Origin: M3007 sp041741155
GTDB lineage: Bacteria; Bacteroidota; Bacteroidia; Chitinophagales; Saprospiraceae
Reading direction: 5' to 3'
DNA length: 64,000 nucleotides
NCBI GenBank assembly: GCA_041741155.1
Contig: JBGSKO010000104.1
Coordinates: 1-64,000, forward strand
The position numbers and the translations under genes are program-made. Of the stretch, positions 17,862 to 26,606 are shown one piece after another. The number at the start of each line of letters is the position of its first letter. Within the stretch, counting starts at the first letter, position 1. The notes beneath the pieces are model-generated. The model was given only the letters and a program-made list of their open reading frames with translations, ran no database searches and was not told where the DNA came from.

Positions 17862-18071
17862 TTCGATTATTTCGATTGATTCGATTAGGCCGATTGATTC
17901 GATTGTTTCGATTAGACCGATTGATTCGATTGTTTCGATTGATTCGATTAGGGCAATTGCTCTGATTCTTGAGGGCGGGACATGTGAGACTATGCTTCGG
18001 CTCAATCCAGTTAATCGAAACAATCGGTCTAATCGAATCAATCGAATCAATCGGTCTAATCGCAACAATTA
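17855..18071. repeat. CGATTNNNN 9-nt array with inverted second arm, between convergent genes
   Basis: Eleven units of 9 nt run from 17,855 to 17,953 without a single insertion or deletion; each is CGATT plus a variable tetramer (GATT, AGGC, GTTT, AGAC, AGGG, ATTT). After two decayed units and a 28-nt centre, eight complementary units NNNNAATCG occupy 18,000-18,071. The stop codons of both neighbouring genes fall inside terminal units: TGA of amn at 17,859 and TAA of the SPOR gene at 18,071-18,069. The transcript from either strand could fold into a long imperfect hairpin. Confidence 0.95.
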
Positions 18072-18749
18072 TTTCCGTCTTTCCCGGTCAATCACCGCCG
18101 CGTCGATGCCTTTGCGCGCCAGCGCATCCACGATTTTGGTGGCCTCGCTGAGGCTGTTGGTGCGCTTCACAATGACCACGGCATACTTGCTCCGGTTGAA
18201 ATGCCCCACTTCGGCATCGTGGTAACCCATCTTGATGATGCGCTCCATTTCACGCCGCGCACCCTCCATTTTAGTGAACGAGCCGGCAACTACCCGGTAG
18301 CGGCCATCGCTGTTGTCCGTGTCTAAGTTACGGGGCTCGGCGGGCGCCGTGCTTTTGGGCGCAGGGGCGGGCGTAGCAGGAGTACTCACCTTGGGCGTGC
18401 CGGCTTTCGACGTACCTGCCTGGGGCGTGCTGGTTTTCGGCATACTGGTTTTCGGCGTGCTGGTTTTCGGCTGCGGCGCCGGGGTTGTGGTTACAGGAAT
18501 TTCATCCTCAATGCCATCAGTGATCACCACGGAAGAGCTGCCGTTTGGATTTCCCTCGCCTTCGTACTGGCTGCCGGTTGTATCGTTTTCAACATAGCCA
18601 AGATCGCGCAAACTTTGCTGAAACTCGGCCTCTTCTTTGGCGAGTTGCGTACTGCGTTGTTTGGTTTGCCAGGTTTTGTAACCGGCCACAGCAATCAGAC
18701 CGGCCAACAGTGCATACAGGAGGTACGTGAGCAGTTTGTTTGTGTTCAT
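18069..18749 (-). CDS. SPOR-domain membrane protein
   Basis: This 226-residue protein has a short cytoplasmic N-terminus, one transmembrane helix (about 7-24) and a low-complexity linker of short KTSTP-type repeats rich in Thr, Pro and Ala (about 82-140). A C-terminal SPOR domain (about 150-222) begins RYRVVAGSFTKMEGA. SPOR domains bind glycan strands without peptide stems and direct proteins to the division septum. The linker would span the periplasm up to the peptidoglycan. ATG at 18,749 gives the normal N-terminus. The repeated linker may vary in length between strains. Confidence 0.88.
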   Translation of the reverse strand: MNTNKLLTYLLYALLAGLIAVAGYKTWQTKQRSTQLAKEEAEFQQSLRDLGYVENDTTGSQYEGEGNPNGSSSVVITDGIEDEIPVTTTPAPQPKTSTPKTSMPKTSTPQAGTSKAGTPKVSTPATPAPAPKSTAPAEPRNLDTDNSDGRYRVVAGSFTKMEGARREMERIIKMGYHDAEVGHFNRSKYAVVIVKRTNSLSEATKIVDALARKGIDAAVIDRERRK

Positions 18750-18788
18750 ACGGCGGAATAGTCTTGTTGGTAAAAGCCCCAAAAGTAG

Positions 18789-20660
18789 TTAATCTTTTGT
18801 CCAGGTGTTGTTTTTGCGGTCCACGTCGGAAATCGTGCGGAATCCAAGCGATACTTTACTGACGGTTTGCCCGCTCGGACAGTCTATGCGGGCTACGCGG
18901 TTGCCCGCGCGCCAGACAGCGGCAGTTTGGTGGATTGTTTGCGTTGTGCTGTCGGAATAGATGATTTCCAGGTGGATAGGTGCTGGGAGTGTGCCCTTTC
19001 TTTCCACATAAATGACATCGCGGTTGGCGGCATCCTCCCGCACCACCGACTGTATGCCGAGGTCGGGGTACCCCCACTCAAAAAACCAGGGTTTCCAAAA
19101 CCAGTTGAGGTCCTGCCCGGAAACCTCATTCCAGGTGTTGAAAAAATCATACGGTACGGGGTGTTTACCTTTCCAGCGGTCCATGTACTCCGTCATGCAG
19201 CGGTGGAATGTCTCGTAGCCAAGCATGTCGAGCAAGGTGATGTATGCGTTCTGGGGGCGCGCGTAGGAGGCCGTCCCATAAGCGCCGCCGCTGAGAAAAC
19301 TGGAACGCACCATTGGCGGCACATCGGAGTCGGTGCCGGCAGAAAAACCGTAGCCCCGCAAGCTGCTTTTATTGCCGGTGAGCGAATCTCCCAGCAGGAA
19401 GTCGAAGAAATTGGCCCAGCCTTCGTCCATCCAGGCGTACTCCTGCTCGTTGATGCCCATCATGAAAGGGAAATAGGTATGCGCCACTTCATGTACCGTG
19501 AGGTTGGTCGGGTCGCGGTCGCCGAGGCTGGCGTCGTTCACCATCATGGGATACTCCATGCCGTCGTTGCCGTTGAACACGGTCATGGACGGATATGGAA
19601 ACGGGTAGCCCGGCTGCCAGGTGCTCATCAGGTGGATGCCGGCTGCAGCGATACGGGCCACGCGGTAGTAGTCTTTGGAATTGGTGTCGTAGGCGGCGCT
19701 CACGAAAGTGCGACGGCCTGTTTTTGGGTCCACCAGCACCGAGGTTGCATCCCAGTTGTAGTGGTCGCTGGAAGCGAAGGTAAAATCCGGCACGTCGGTC
19801 GCTTTGAAACGGAAGATGTGCTGTTTGGCTTTTTTGAACACTCCTCCGGCCTTGAGCTCGGCCTCGGTGAAAATTTTGACCACCCCGGTATCTGTATGCG
19901 CGGTATTGAAGCGGTCGAGGTAGGTTTTTTCCAGCAAATCCGTCGGGTTTTGCCACTCGCCGGTAGCCCAAACCATAAAACCTTTTGGCATCGTGACGGT
20001 CACGTCGTAGTCGGAAAAGTCGTGGTAAAACTCTTGCTGGCCGCTGTACGGGGTGCCGGCCCAGCCGCGGTAGTCGTCGTACACCGCAATTTGCGGGTAC
20101 CAGTAGGGTACAAAATACGTGGTGGGATCGCAGACGCACTCGCGGGTGGCGTCTTTGTCGGCAGGCAAGGTGTACGCCCATTTGACCGTGATCGTGGCCG
20201 ACGCGCCGGCAGGCAGTGCTTTGCCGCGCAATTGCAGATCGAGGAAGGTATTTCGGCGGCGCTGTTCTTTTTCCGGTACCGGGCGGCCGTTGTAGGTGAG
20301 CGATTCGATCGTAACGCCGTCGCCCACGTCTTCGGGGTTCACGTCTTCGTCGCGGAGGCTGCCCTTGCGGTAGCGGTCGGCTGCGAGTTTGAAGCGCAGG
20401 ATGGTGAGCGAGTCGGGGCTGTTGTTGGTGTAAACAATGGTGGCTTCACCCTTGAGGCGGCGTTTTTTCGGCTCGATGCTGACGTTCATCTGATATGCCG
20501 CGCGGTTTTGCCAGTAGTTGGGACCGGGTTTGCCGTCCGTACTGCGCGTGCCCTTGTCGTAAGCGCGTTGCAGGTTTCGGGGAAAGAAGAGGTCGGAGGG
20601 TTGGGCGAAGAGTATTTGGGCTGCGCCCAAAAGGAGGATTGTTGTTAAAAGGCGGAACAT
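18789..20660 (-). CDS. M1-family zinc metallopeptidase
   Basis: This 623-residue exported aminopeptidase-like enzyme has a signal peptide (residues 1-20, ending LFAQ). The gluzincin motif is complete: His390-Glu-x-x-His394 in HEVAHTYF, with the third ligand Glu413 in WMDEGWAN exactly 18 residues later. The substrate-anchoring GAMEN motif of M1 enzymes is replaced by GMEYP, as in other Bacteroidota members. The N-terminal beta-saddle domain (about 50-220) is present and there is no long C-terminal helical domain. It probably trims peptides in the periplasm. The ATG at 20,660 excludes an upstream extension lacking signal features. Confidence 0.9.
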   Translation of the reverse strand: MFRLLTTILLLGAAQILFAQPSDLFFPRNLQRAYDKGTRSTDGKPGPNYWQNRAAYQMNVSIEPKKRRLKGEATIVYTNNSPDSLTILRFKLAADRYRKGSLRDEDVNPEDVGDGVTIESLTYNGRPVPEKEQRRRNTFLDLQLRGKALPAGASATITVKWAYTLPADKDATRECVCDPTTYFVPYWYPQIAVYDDYRGWAGTPYSGQQEFYHDFSDYDVTVTMPKGFMVWATGEWQNPTDLLEKTYLDRFNTAHTDTGVVKIFTEAELKAGGVFKKAKQHIFRFKATDVPDFTFASSDHYNWDATSVLVDPKTGRRTFVSAAYDTNSKDYYRVARIAAAGIHLMSTWQPGYPFPYPSMTVFNGNDGMEYPMMVNDASLGDRDPTNLTVHEVAHTYFPFMMGINEQEYAWMDEGWANFFDFLLGDSLTGNKSSLRGYGFSAGTDSDVPPMVRSSFLSGGAYGTASYARPQNAYITLLDMLGYETFHRCMTEYMDRWKGKHPVPYDFFNTWNEVSGQDLNWFWKPWFFEWGYPDLGIQSVVREDAANRDVIYVERKGTLPAPIHLEIIYSDSTTQTIHQTAAVWRAGNRVARIDCPSGQTVSKVSLGFRTISDVDRKNNTWTKD

Positions 20661-21097
20661 GATTCGGTTGTTTTCGGGCAAAGGTAGAGTTTCTGTACAG
20701 AGTAGTTTCACCGCAGAAACATGAGTCATCCCGAATTTTGAAAACAGTTGAATCGCCCTTTTTTCGAGATATCCGGCGTGTATTGGGCGGGATGTTTTGC
20801 ACCCGATGCCGGCGCATGTTTTTCCGATGTCCTTGTTTCCTTAAAAAATTGGGAGTGTTCAGAAAACTGTGTCAGCCCGTTCAGAGCAAATTTAACACAG
20901 ACAAACGCAGACTGCGGCACAGACAAACACAGAGTGTAACTTATTTAAAATCAAACTTCTGTGTTTGTCTGTGCCGCAGTCTGCGTTTGTCTGTGTTAAA
21001 AATATCTCTCGGTAGGTTTGACACAATTTTCTGAACACGCTCGAAAAATTCGGGATAACTCCTGTCTCTGCGGTAAAAAAAGGCTCTGTGAAAAAAC
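20661..21097. other. 437-bp gene-free region dominated by nested inverted repeats
   Basis: No gene is supported. The region between the sdhB stop and the M1 peptidase start contains three nested pairs of arms described under the repeat entry at 20,706-21,078. ORFs running through it are side effects of the repeats. Confidence 0.7.
20706..21078. repeat. Nested inverted-repeat element, MITE-like
   Basis: Three pairs of arms share one centre. Outer: 20,706-20,739 with 21,045-21,078 (34 nt, 30 matching, ending in CCGCAGA-type sequence). Middle: 20,855-20,874 with 21,019-21,038 (20 nt, 19 matching). Inner: 20,891-20,933 with 20,958-21,000 (43 nt, perfect, 24-nt loop, words CACAGACAAAC and CGCAGACTGCGG). 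The left side carries about 110 extra bases (roughly 20,740-20,854) relative to the right, as if something was inserted into one arm. No transposase is encoded. Confidence 0.9.
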
Positions 21098-21850
21098 TCA
21101 AACCGTGGCCTCACCGGCCAGCGAAGCCGCCAGGTACTCCCGGTTCAAACGGGCGATATTGCTGATCGAAATATCCTTCGGGCACTCGGCTTCGCAGGCG
21201 GTCACGTTGGAACACTGGCCGAAACCTTCCTTGTCCATCTGTGCCACCATTTTCAGTACGCGGCGCTTGCGCTCCACTTCTCCTTGCGGCAACAGCGCGA
21301 GGTGGCTCACTTTGGCCGAGGTGAAAAGCATAGCCGAAGCGTTCGGGCAGGCTGCCACACAGGCGCCGCAACCGATGCAGGCAGCGGCGTCGAACGCGCG
21401 GCCCGCCAGGTCCTTTTCGATGGGAATAGCGTTGGCATCCTGGGCCTGGCCGGTGTTTACACTCACGTAGCCGCCGGACTGGATGATGCGGTCGAACGAC
21501 GACCGATCCACCACCAGGTCGCGGATAACCGGGAATGCCTTGGCCCGGAACGGCTCGATCACGATCGTCTCGCCGTCCTTGTAGTGGCGCATGTGTACCT
21601 GGCAGGTCGTGGTGCCTTTCATGGGGCCGTGCGGACGGCCGTCAATGACGAGCGAGCAGGTGCCACAGATGCCCTCGCGGCAGTCGTGCTCAAAAGCCAC
21701 GGGTTCCTCGCGCTCGCGCACGAGTTTTTCGTTGAGCACGTCGAGCATTTCGAGGAAGGACATGTGCTCGTTTACGTCGTCCAGTTTGTAGGTGACGAAT
21801 TCACCTTTGTATTTGCCGCCTTGGCGCCAGATTTTGAGCGTAAGTTTCAT
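21098..21850 (-). CDS. sdhB: Succinate dehydrogenase/fumarate reductase iron-sulfur subunit
   Basis: SdhB carries electrons from the flavoprotein to the quinone site. The 250-residue product shows the three cluster sites in order: 2Fe-2S in CREGICGTCSLVIDG with a later Cys in TTTCQ, 4Fe-4S in CIGCGACVAACP and 3Fe-4S in CSNVTACEAECP. Length and motifs match the Bacteroidota type-B complex with a single cytochrome b subunit. The gene order on the minus strand is sdhC, sdhA, an unrelated exported protein, then sdhB; normally sdhB directly follows sdhA. It starts 57 bp after that intruding gene ends. Confidence 0.95.
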   Translation of the reverse strand: MKLTLKIWRQGGKYKGEFVTYKLDDVNEHMSFLEMLDVLNEKLVREREEPVAFEHDCREGICGTCSLVIDGRPHGPMKGTTTCQVHMRHYKDGETIVIEPFRAKAFPVIRDLVVDRSSFDRIIQSGGYVSVNTGQAQDANAIPIEKDLAGRAFDAAACIGCGACVAACPNASAMLFTSAKVSHLALLPQGEVERKRRVLKMVAQMDKEGFGQCSNVTACEAECPKDISISNIARLNREYLAASLAGEATV

Positions 21851-21906
21851 ATCGAGTAAAAACTATGGTTGAGCAATAGCAAAAGTTGAATTAAAAAAAA
21901 GAGGCT

Positions 21907-23124
21907 TCATTCCAGTTTTTGAAGGGACAAGTTGTCTACCAGCAGGTTCCCGTTGTAGGAAAACAATACAGGTGTTTTGTAGTAGGCTTCGAGGATCAAA
22001 TATGTATAATTGCTATTCTGTGGTTCCAATAAGAGTTCGTGCTCACGCCAGGAGGTTGTCGTGATAAGCGGTGTTTGAAAAAGCAATTCCTCCTTATCGC
22101 ACCAGTTATCGTTGCCGCCCCAAACCCGAAGCATGACCGGAGTAGTATAATTGGCTTCATCTCCCGTGCTACGCGACAGAGAAAGCATCATCTGCGAACG
22201 CGCCAGATAAGCGCGCAGCAGGTATTTTTTTCCGACCTGGAGCGGCTCCGGCAGGCGCTGTCCAATGGCTTCCACGGTATTATTGTCCCGAACCACCATA
22301 CCCAGATACGTATCACCGTGAGCTGCAGGTAAGGTCACTGAAAAAAATCCCGGCTGAATATCCGTAGGCGTCTCTACTTCAGGACCGCAGTTGGCCCACC
22401 TTCTTGGTGGCTCGCAACACTTGGGCGTTTCCTCAAAAGAAGGGTTTTCCAGCAGGATGAAATCACCGGGGCGGCCATACACCTGACTTCGCGAGACTTT
22501 AGAAATTGCAGATATGCTGTCAATCAACACGTTTCCATTGTAAGCATAACTTTGGTCAGGGTCAAAAAATGCTTCAAAAAGTATTTCGTCGTAATCGTTT
22601 TCTACCGGTCTCAGCAGCAGGCGATATACCTGCCACGCGGTATGATTTATGACTGGCGTTACGGCCAACAGTTCTTTATTCTTGCCAATATGGCTCACGC
22701 CCCACACCCGCAACAAAGCGGGTTTTCCGAATGATTTACCTCGTTTGCCATCGCCCTTTGCCAGGGCCAGGTTTGGCGAGTACGCCAGATACAGACTAAT
22801 TTGGTAGATGGAGTCCATTTCCAGATACGAGCCTTCGTTCAGGCGCTGGCCTAACTGATCATTATTCTGATCTCTACGGGTTTTGAGGCACATATACCGC
22901 TCGCCGTGGGCTGCAGTAGTGGACACAAAGTAACATCCCGGGGCAATACTCGGTTTGTCCGTCTCTTCATCTGCTGTCCGGTTTATCCAAAAAGCCGGCA
23001 TTTCGCCACATTTCGGGTGGTCAACTTCGAAAGAAGGATTCAGAATAGCCAATGTGTTCTGGCCTTGCGTATGCAGCGCGAGAAGCAAAAAACAAATTGT
23101 AGAACATGTCGCCTGGCTGGCCAT
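21907..23124 (-). CDS. Exported protein with two tandem jelly-roll-like domains, inside the sdh operon
   Basis: This 405-residue protein has a signal peptide (about 1-21, ending HTQGQ) and two homologous halves (about 27-205 and 220-403). Each half has NPSFE near its start, PGxFSVTxxAAHG in the middle, LLRVWG or MLRVWGG, and a YNGNxLxDxxS ending. The pattern NPSFE...W resembles secreted galactose-binding/CBM-like domains found in gliding-motility-associated proteins of Bacteroidota. No T9SS tail is evident. Codon use looks less GC-rich than sdhA and sdhB. Its position, 31 bp after sdhA and 57 bp before sdhB, is unexpected; function unknown. Confidence 0.8.
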   Translation of the reverse strand: MASQATCSTICFLLLALHTQGQNTLAILNPSFEVDHPKCGEMPAFWINRTADEETDKPSIAPGCYFVSTTAAHGERYMCLKTRRDQNNDQLGQRLNEGSYLEMDSIYQISLYLAYSPNLALAKGDGKRGKSFGKPALLRVWGVSHIGKNKELLAVTPVINHTAWQVYRLLLRPVENDYDEILFEAFFDPDQSYAYNGNVLIDSISAISKVSRSQVYGRPGDFILLENPSFEETPKCCEPPRRWANCGPEVETPTDIQPGFFSVTLPAAHGDTYLGMVVRDNNTVEAIGQRLPEPLQVGKKYLLRAYLARSQMMLSLSRSTGDEANYTTPVMLRVWGGNDNWCDKEELLFQTPLITTTSWREHELLLEPQNSNYTYLILEAYYKTPVLFSYNGNLLVDNLSLQKLE

Positions 23125-23155
23125 TGTGGTGTTCCGTTATGTGTGAATTCAGCCG

Positions 23156-25090
23156 CTACTTATAACTCCGTTGCGCAACTTTAACCTCCTCATACACCAA
23201 TGGCTCCTTGTGCAATTCCGGCTTGGCATCCTCGCCCGTCCATTTCCAGGCGCCCACGTACATGAAGTTCTCGTCGTCGCGCAGGGCCTCGCCATCGGGG
23301 GTCTGATATTCTTCGCGGAAGTGTCCGCCGCAACTTTCGTTGCGGTGCAGGGCATCTTCGCACATCAGTTGGCCCAGTTCGAGGAAGTCGGCCACACGCC
23401 AGGCTTTTTCCAGCTCGGGGTTGAACTCGTCGCGGCGGCCCGGTACCAGCACATCGCGCCAGAACTCCTGCCGCAGCTCGCGTATTTCGCCGATGGCCTG
23501 TGTCAGTCCTTCTGCGGTACGGCCCATGCCGCACTTGTCCCACATGATTTTGCCGAGACGGCGGTGGAACGACTCTACGGTTTGGCTGCCCTGCACGCCG
23601 AGCAGGGTCTGGATCCGGTCGGATACTTCCTTTTCAGCCTGCTCAAATTCAGGTGTATTGGTCGGGACAGCGCCGGCGCGGATTTCATTGCTCAGGTACG
23701 ATCCGATGGTGTACGGCAACACGAAATAGCCGTCGGCCAGGCCCTGCATGAGCGCAGACGCACCGAGGCGGTTGGCGCCGTGGTCGCTGAAATTCGCTTC
23801 ACCGGCAGCGTACAAGCCGGGGATGGTGGTCATCAGTTCGTAGTCCACCCACAGGCCGCCCATGGTGTAGTGCACGGCGGGATAAATCCGCATGGGTACT
23901 TCGTAGGGGTTGTCGCCGGTGATTTTTTCGTACATCTCGAACAGGTTGCCATAGCGGGCAGCCACGGTGTCTTTGCCGAGGCGCTTGATGGCATCGGCAA
24001 AATCGAGGTACACCGCGAGGCCGGTAGCACCCACGCCCTTGCCGGCATCGCACTCGGCTTTGGCAGCGCGGCTGGCGATGTCGCGCGGCACGAGGTTGCC
24101 GAAGGCCGGGTAGCGGCGTTCGAGGTAGTAGTCGCGGTCGGACTCGGGAATATGGTTCGGATGTTTCTTCGTATCGGCGGGGCTTTTGGGTACCCAGCAG
24201 CGGCCGTCGTTGCGCAGGGATTCCGACATGAGCGTCAGTTTCGACTGGTAATCGCCCGATACCGGGATGCACGTCGGGTGAATCTGCGTGTAGCAGGGGT
24301 TGGCAAAAAACGCCCCGCGGCGGTGTGCCCGCCAGGCGGCGGTAGTGTTGCACATCATGGCGTTGGTACTCAGGTAGAACACGTTGCCGTAGCCGCCGGT
24401 GCAGAGCACGACGGCATGGGCGCCGTGGCGTTCCAGTGCGCCGGTGAGCAGGTTGCGGGCAATGATGCCGCGGCATTTGCCGTCCACAACAACTGCGTCG
24501 AGCATCTCGTGGCGGTTGTACAGTTTGACATTGCCCAGCTCCACCTGGCGGCTAAGTGCCTGGTAGGCGCCGATGAGCAACTGCTGGCCCGTTTGGCCCC
24601 GGGCGTAAAACGTGCGCGATACCTGCGTGCCACCGAACGAGCGGTTATCCAACAGGCCGCCGTACTCGCGGGCAAAAGGCACACCCTGCGCCACGCACTG
24701 GTCAATAATATCTGTGGAAACCTCGGACAGGCGGTGCACGTTGGCTTCGCGGGCACGGTAGTCGCCGCCTTTGATAGTATCGTAAAAGAGGCGATAAACA
24801 GAGTCGCCGTCATTTTGGTAGTTTTTAGCGGCATTGATGCCCCCTTGCGCAGCGATGGAGTGCGCCCGCCGCGGGCTGTCGTGGAAGGTAAATACTTTCA
24901 CGTTGTAGCCCAGTTCGCCGAGAGAGGCTGCGGCGGAAGCGCCTGCCAAACCGGACCCCACGATGATGACGTCAATGCGGCGCTTGTTGTTGGGGGATAC
25001 GAGCGGGACGTGGCCCTTATAACTTTCCCATTTTTCGGAAACGTGCCCTTCCGGTATATTGGATTTGAGCGTAAAATCTGTTGCTGCCAT
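23156..25090 (-). CDS. sdhA: Succinate dehydrogenase/fumarate reductase flavoprotein subunit
   Basis: SdhA oxidises succinate to fumarate using covalently bound FAD. The 644-residue product has the dinucleotide-binding motif IVGSGLAGASAAASLGELG (about 42-60), the flavin-attachment region RRAHSIAAQGGINAA with His81, the substrate segment IHPTCIPVSGDYQSK, and YTMGGLWVDYE and GEANFSDHGANRLGASALMQG near the end. Length is typical of the Bacteroidota/epsilonproteobacterial type. SdhC lies 107 bp upstream across a repeat array. Confidence 0.96.
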   Translation of the reverse strand: MAATDFTLKSNIPEGHVSEKWESYKGHVPLVSPNNKRRIDVIIVGSGLAGASAAASLGELGYNVKVFTFHDSPRRAHSIAAQGGINAAKNYQNDGDSVYRLFYDTIKGGDYRAREANVHRLSEVSTDIIDQCVAQGVPFAREYGGLLDNRSFGGTQVSRTFYARGQTGQQLLIGAYQALSRQVELGNVKLYNRHEMLDAVVVDGKCRGIIARNLLTGALERHGAHAVVLCTGGYGNVFYLSTNAMMCNTTAAWRAHRRGAFFANPCYTQIHPTCIPVSGDYQSKLTLMSESLRNDGRCWVPKSPADTKKHPNHIPESDRDYYLERRYPAFGNLVPRDIASRAAKAECDAGKGVGATGLAVYLDFADAIKRLGKDTVAARYGNLFEMYEKITGDNPYEVPMRIYPAVHYTMGGLWVDYELMTTIPGLYAAGEANFSDHGANRLGASALMQGLADGYFVLPYTIGSYLSNEIRAGAVPTNTPEFEQAEKEVSDRIQTLLGVQGSQTVESFHRRLGKIMWDKCGMGRTAEGLTQAIGEIRELRQEFWRDVLVPGRRDEFNPELEKAWRVADFLELGQLMCEDALHRNESCGGHFREEYQTPDGEALRDDENFMYVGAWKWTGEDAKPELHKEPLVYEEVKVAQRSYK

Positions 25091-25110
25091 ATTTTAAAAT
25101 CAGATTGGAA

Positions 25111-25201
25111 AGGTTCGAAGGTTAGAAGGTTGCTGGTTGGAAGGTTAGAAGGTTGCTGGTTGGAAGGTTATCGCGAAACCAGAAACCTTCTAACCTTCTA
25201 A
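25111..25201. repeat. 23-nt tandem repeat with inverted second arm, in the sdh operon
   Basis: Two perfect copies of a 23-nt unit built from GGTTAGAA, GGTTGCT and GGTTGGAA occupy 25,121-25,143 and 25,144-25,166; a diverged copy precedes them. The complementary arm (AACCAGAAACCTTCTAACC) is at 25,177-25,201. The sdhC stop codon (TAG, 25,200-25,198) lies inside the arm. The array fills most of the sdhC-sdhA gap and would be transcribed as a hairpin within the operon mRNA. Confidence 0.9.
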
Positions 25202-25893
25202 CCTATGTAACCTCTGAAATGCATGACGATTGGGATAATTGCGAACAGGAGCGGGATGACGATGGAATATGCGGCGCCAATCCACTTGATGAGCGGAGTA
25301 TATTTTTTATGGTTCAAACCCAGGGTTTGGAAGGCCGACCAGAAGCCGTGCCAGAGGTGGAAACCGACAACGGCCATAGACACTACATAGAACAGCACAA
25401 AACCGAGGCTTTCGTACGATTGAGCCACCAACATGTACAAGTCTTTGATCTCGTGGTCGGCCCCATCGTACAGTACCATACGCAAATTGCCCCAGTGCAT
25501 CTGGAACCAGAACTGGTACATGTGCAGGATGATAAATACCAAAATAATGATACCCAACCAGGCCATATTCCGAGAGGCCCGTTCGCTGGAGCGCGTATGG
25601 GTCACCGCATAACGGTTCTCGCCACGAGCAGCTTTATTGCGCTGCCACAGGAGTATCCCCTGCCAGGCGTGCAACAAAATAGACGCGTACAACAAGTATG
25701 AAACCGTTTTGATGAGCGGGTTGTGGGTCATGAAGTAGGCGTACACATTGAACGCCTCGCCACCGTCATTTTGGAGCAGTTGCAGGTTGCCCAGCAGGTG
25801 TATTGCGAGAAACAAGGTCAGAAAAATCCCGGTCAGGGCCATGACCATTTTTTGGCCGATAGAAGAGGTAAGAAACTTGGAGAACCAACCCAT
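25198..25893 (-). CDS. sdhC: Succinate dehydrogenase cytochrome b subunit
   Basis: This 231-residue membrane subunit anchors the complex and binds heme b and quinone. About five transmembrane helices are visible; conserved histidines lie in LAIHLLGN, LLHAWQGILL, LHMYQFWFQ and GFHLWHGFW, as expected for the diheme type-B enzyme. The ATG at 25,893 (MGWFSKFLTSSIGQKM) is the normal Bacteroidota start. It is the first gene of the sdh operon. Its last codon runs directly into the 23-nt repeat array. Confidence 0.94.
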   Translation of the reverse strand: MGWFSKFLTSSIGQKMVMALTGIFLTLFLAIHLLGNLQLLQNDGGEAFNVYAYFMTHNPLIKTVSYLLYASILLHAWQGILLWQRNKAARGENRYAVTHTRSSERASRNMAWLGIIILVFIILHMYQFWFQMHWGNLRMVLYDGADHEIKDLYMLVAQSYESLGFVLFYVVSMAVVGFHLWHGFWSAFQTLGLNHKKYTPLIKWIGAAYSIVIPLLFAIIPIVMHFRGYIG

Positions 25894-26101
25894 TTTGAGT
25901 GATGCGTGCTGAATGATGAACGATGCGTTTTTGTGGGGTGGCGCAAAGAAAAGCAAAATACGCCTCCTTTTTTACGCCGAAAATTGTGGTCGCAAAACTA
26001 CGGATCGGAACAAGGGCGCCGAATGTTCGTTGAAATGAATACCGCAGGAACACAAAATTTAGAAGCGATCTAAATGGCGTCTGGGTTGACCTGTCTGCCG
26101 G

Positions 26102-26587
26102 TCAACCCAGGTAATCTCCACCAAAGGCGAGGGGCAGCAAGTCGCTACCTTTTTCAAAAACATACACCGGACCGGTTTCGCCCTGAAGTATGATCCGCAT
26201 TTCCTGCCTGTTTTTTTGCTCGGTTTCGAAGATTACCTGGCGACAGGCCCCGCAAGGAGCAGCCGGTTGCGCAATCTGTTTGCCGGGGTTGCGTACCGTC
26301 ACGGCAATAGCTGTGATTTTTTCATTGGGGAAACGGGTAGATGCGGCAGCCAGTACCGATTGTTCCGCGCAGATACACATTGGATAGGAAGCGTTTTCAT
26401 AGTTGGCGCCGCCCATCATCTCGCCATTGGCAAACAGTACCGCCGCACCTACCTTGAAGTTAGAGTACGGCGAGTAGGAATTTTCGAGCGCGCGTCGGGC
26501 GTACGCAAGCAACTCGCGATCGGAGGCCGGGAGGGTTTCAGGAGATTCGTACGCAAAAAAATCAGCTTGTAGTGTGTTTTTTTTCAT
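26102..26587 (-). CDS. cdd: Cytidine deaminase
   Basis: This 161-residue zinc hydrolase deaminates cytidine and deoxycytidine to uridine and deoxyuridine. The zinc and catalytic motifs are CAE (Cys73, Glu75) and PCGAC (Cys112, Cys115), the three-cysteine pattern of homotetrameric enzymes. NYENASYP near 62 is the substrate loop. The ATG at 26,587 is chosen because the N-terminus MKKNTLQADFFAYES fits relatives. The next minus-strand gene upstream ends 19 bp before this start, so they may be co-transcribed. Confidence 0.93.
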   Translation of the reverse strand: MKKNTLQADFFAYESPETLPASDRELLAYARRALENSYSPYSNFKVGAAVLFANGEMMGGANYENASYPMCICAEQSVLAAASTRFPNEKITAIAVTVRNPGKQIAQPAAPCGACRQVIFETEQKNRQEMRIILQGETGPVYVFEKGSDLLPLAFGGDYLG

Positions 26588-26606
26588 CGAAAAAAGGTAT
26601 AAGTAA

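Noticed and set aside
17851..18225. ORF encoding Ser-Ile-Asp-Ser-Ile-type peptide repeats
   Set aside because: A 9-nt repeat unit keeps all frames open; the ORF spans the array and the antisense of the SPOR gene.
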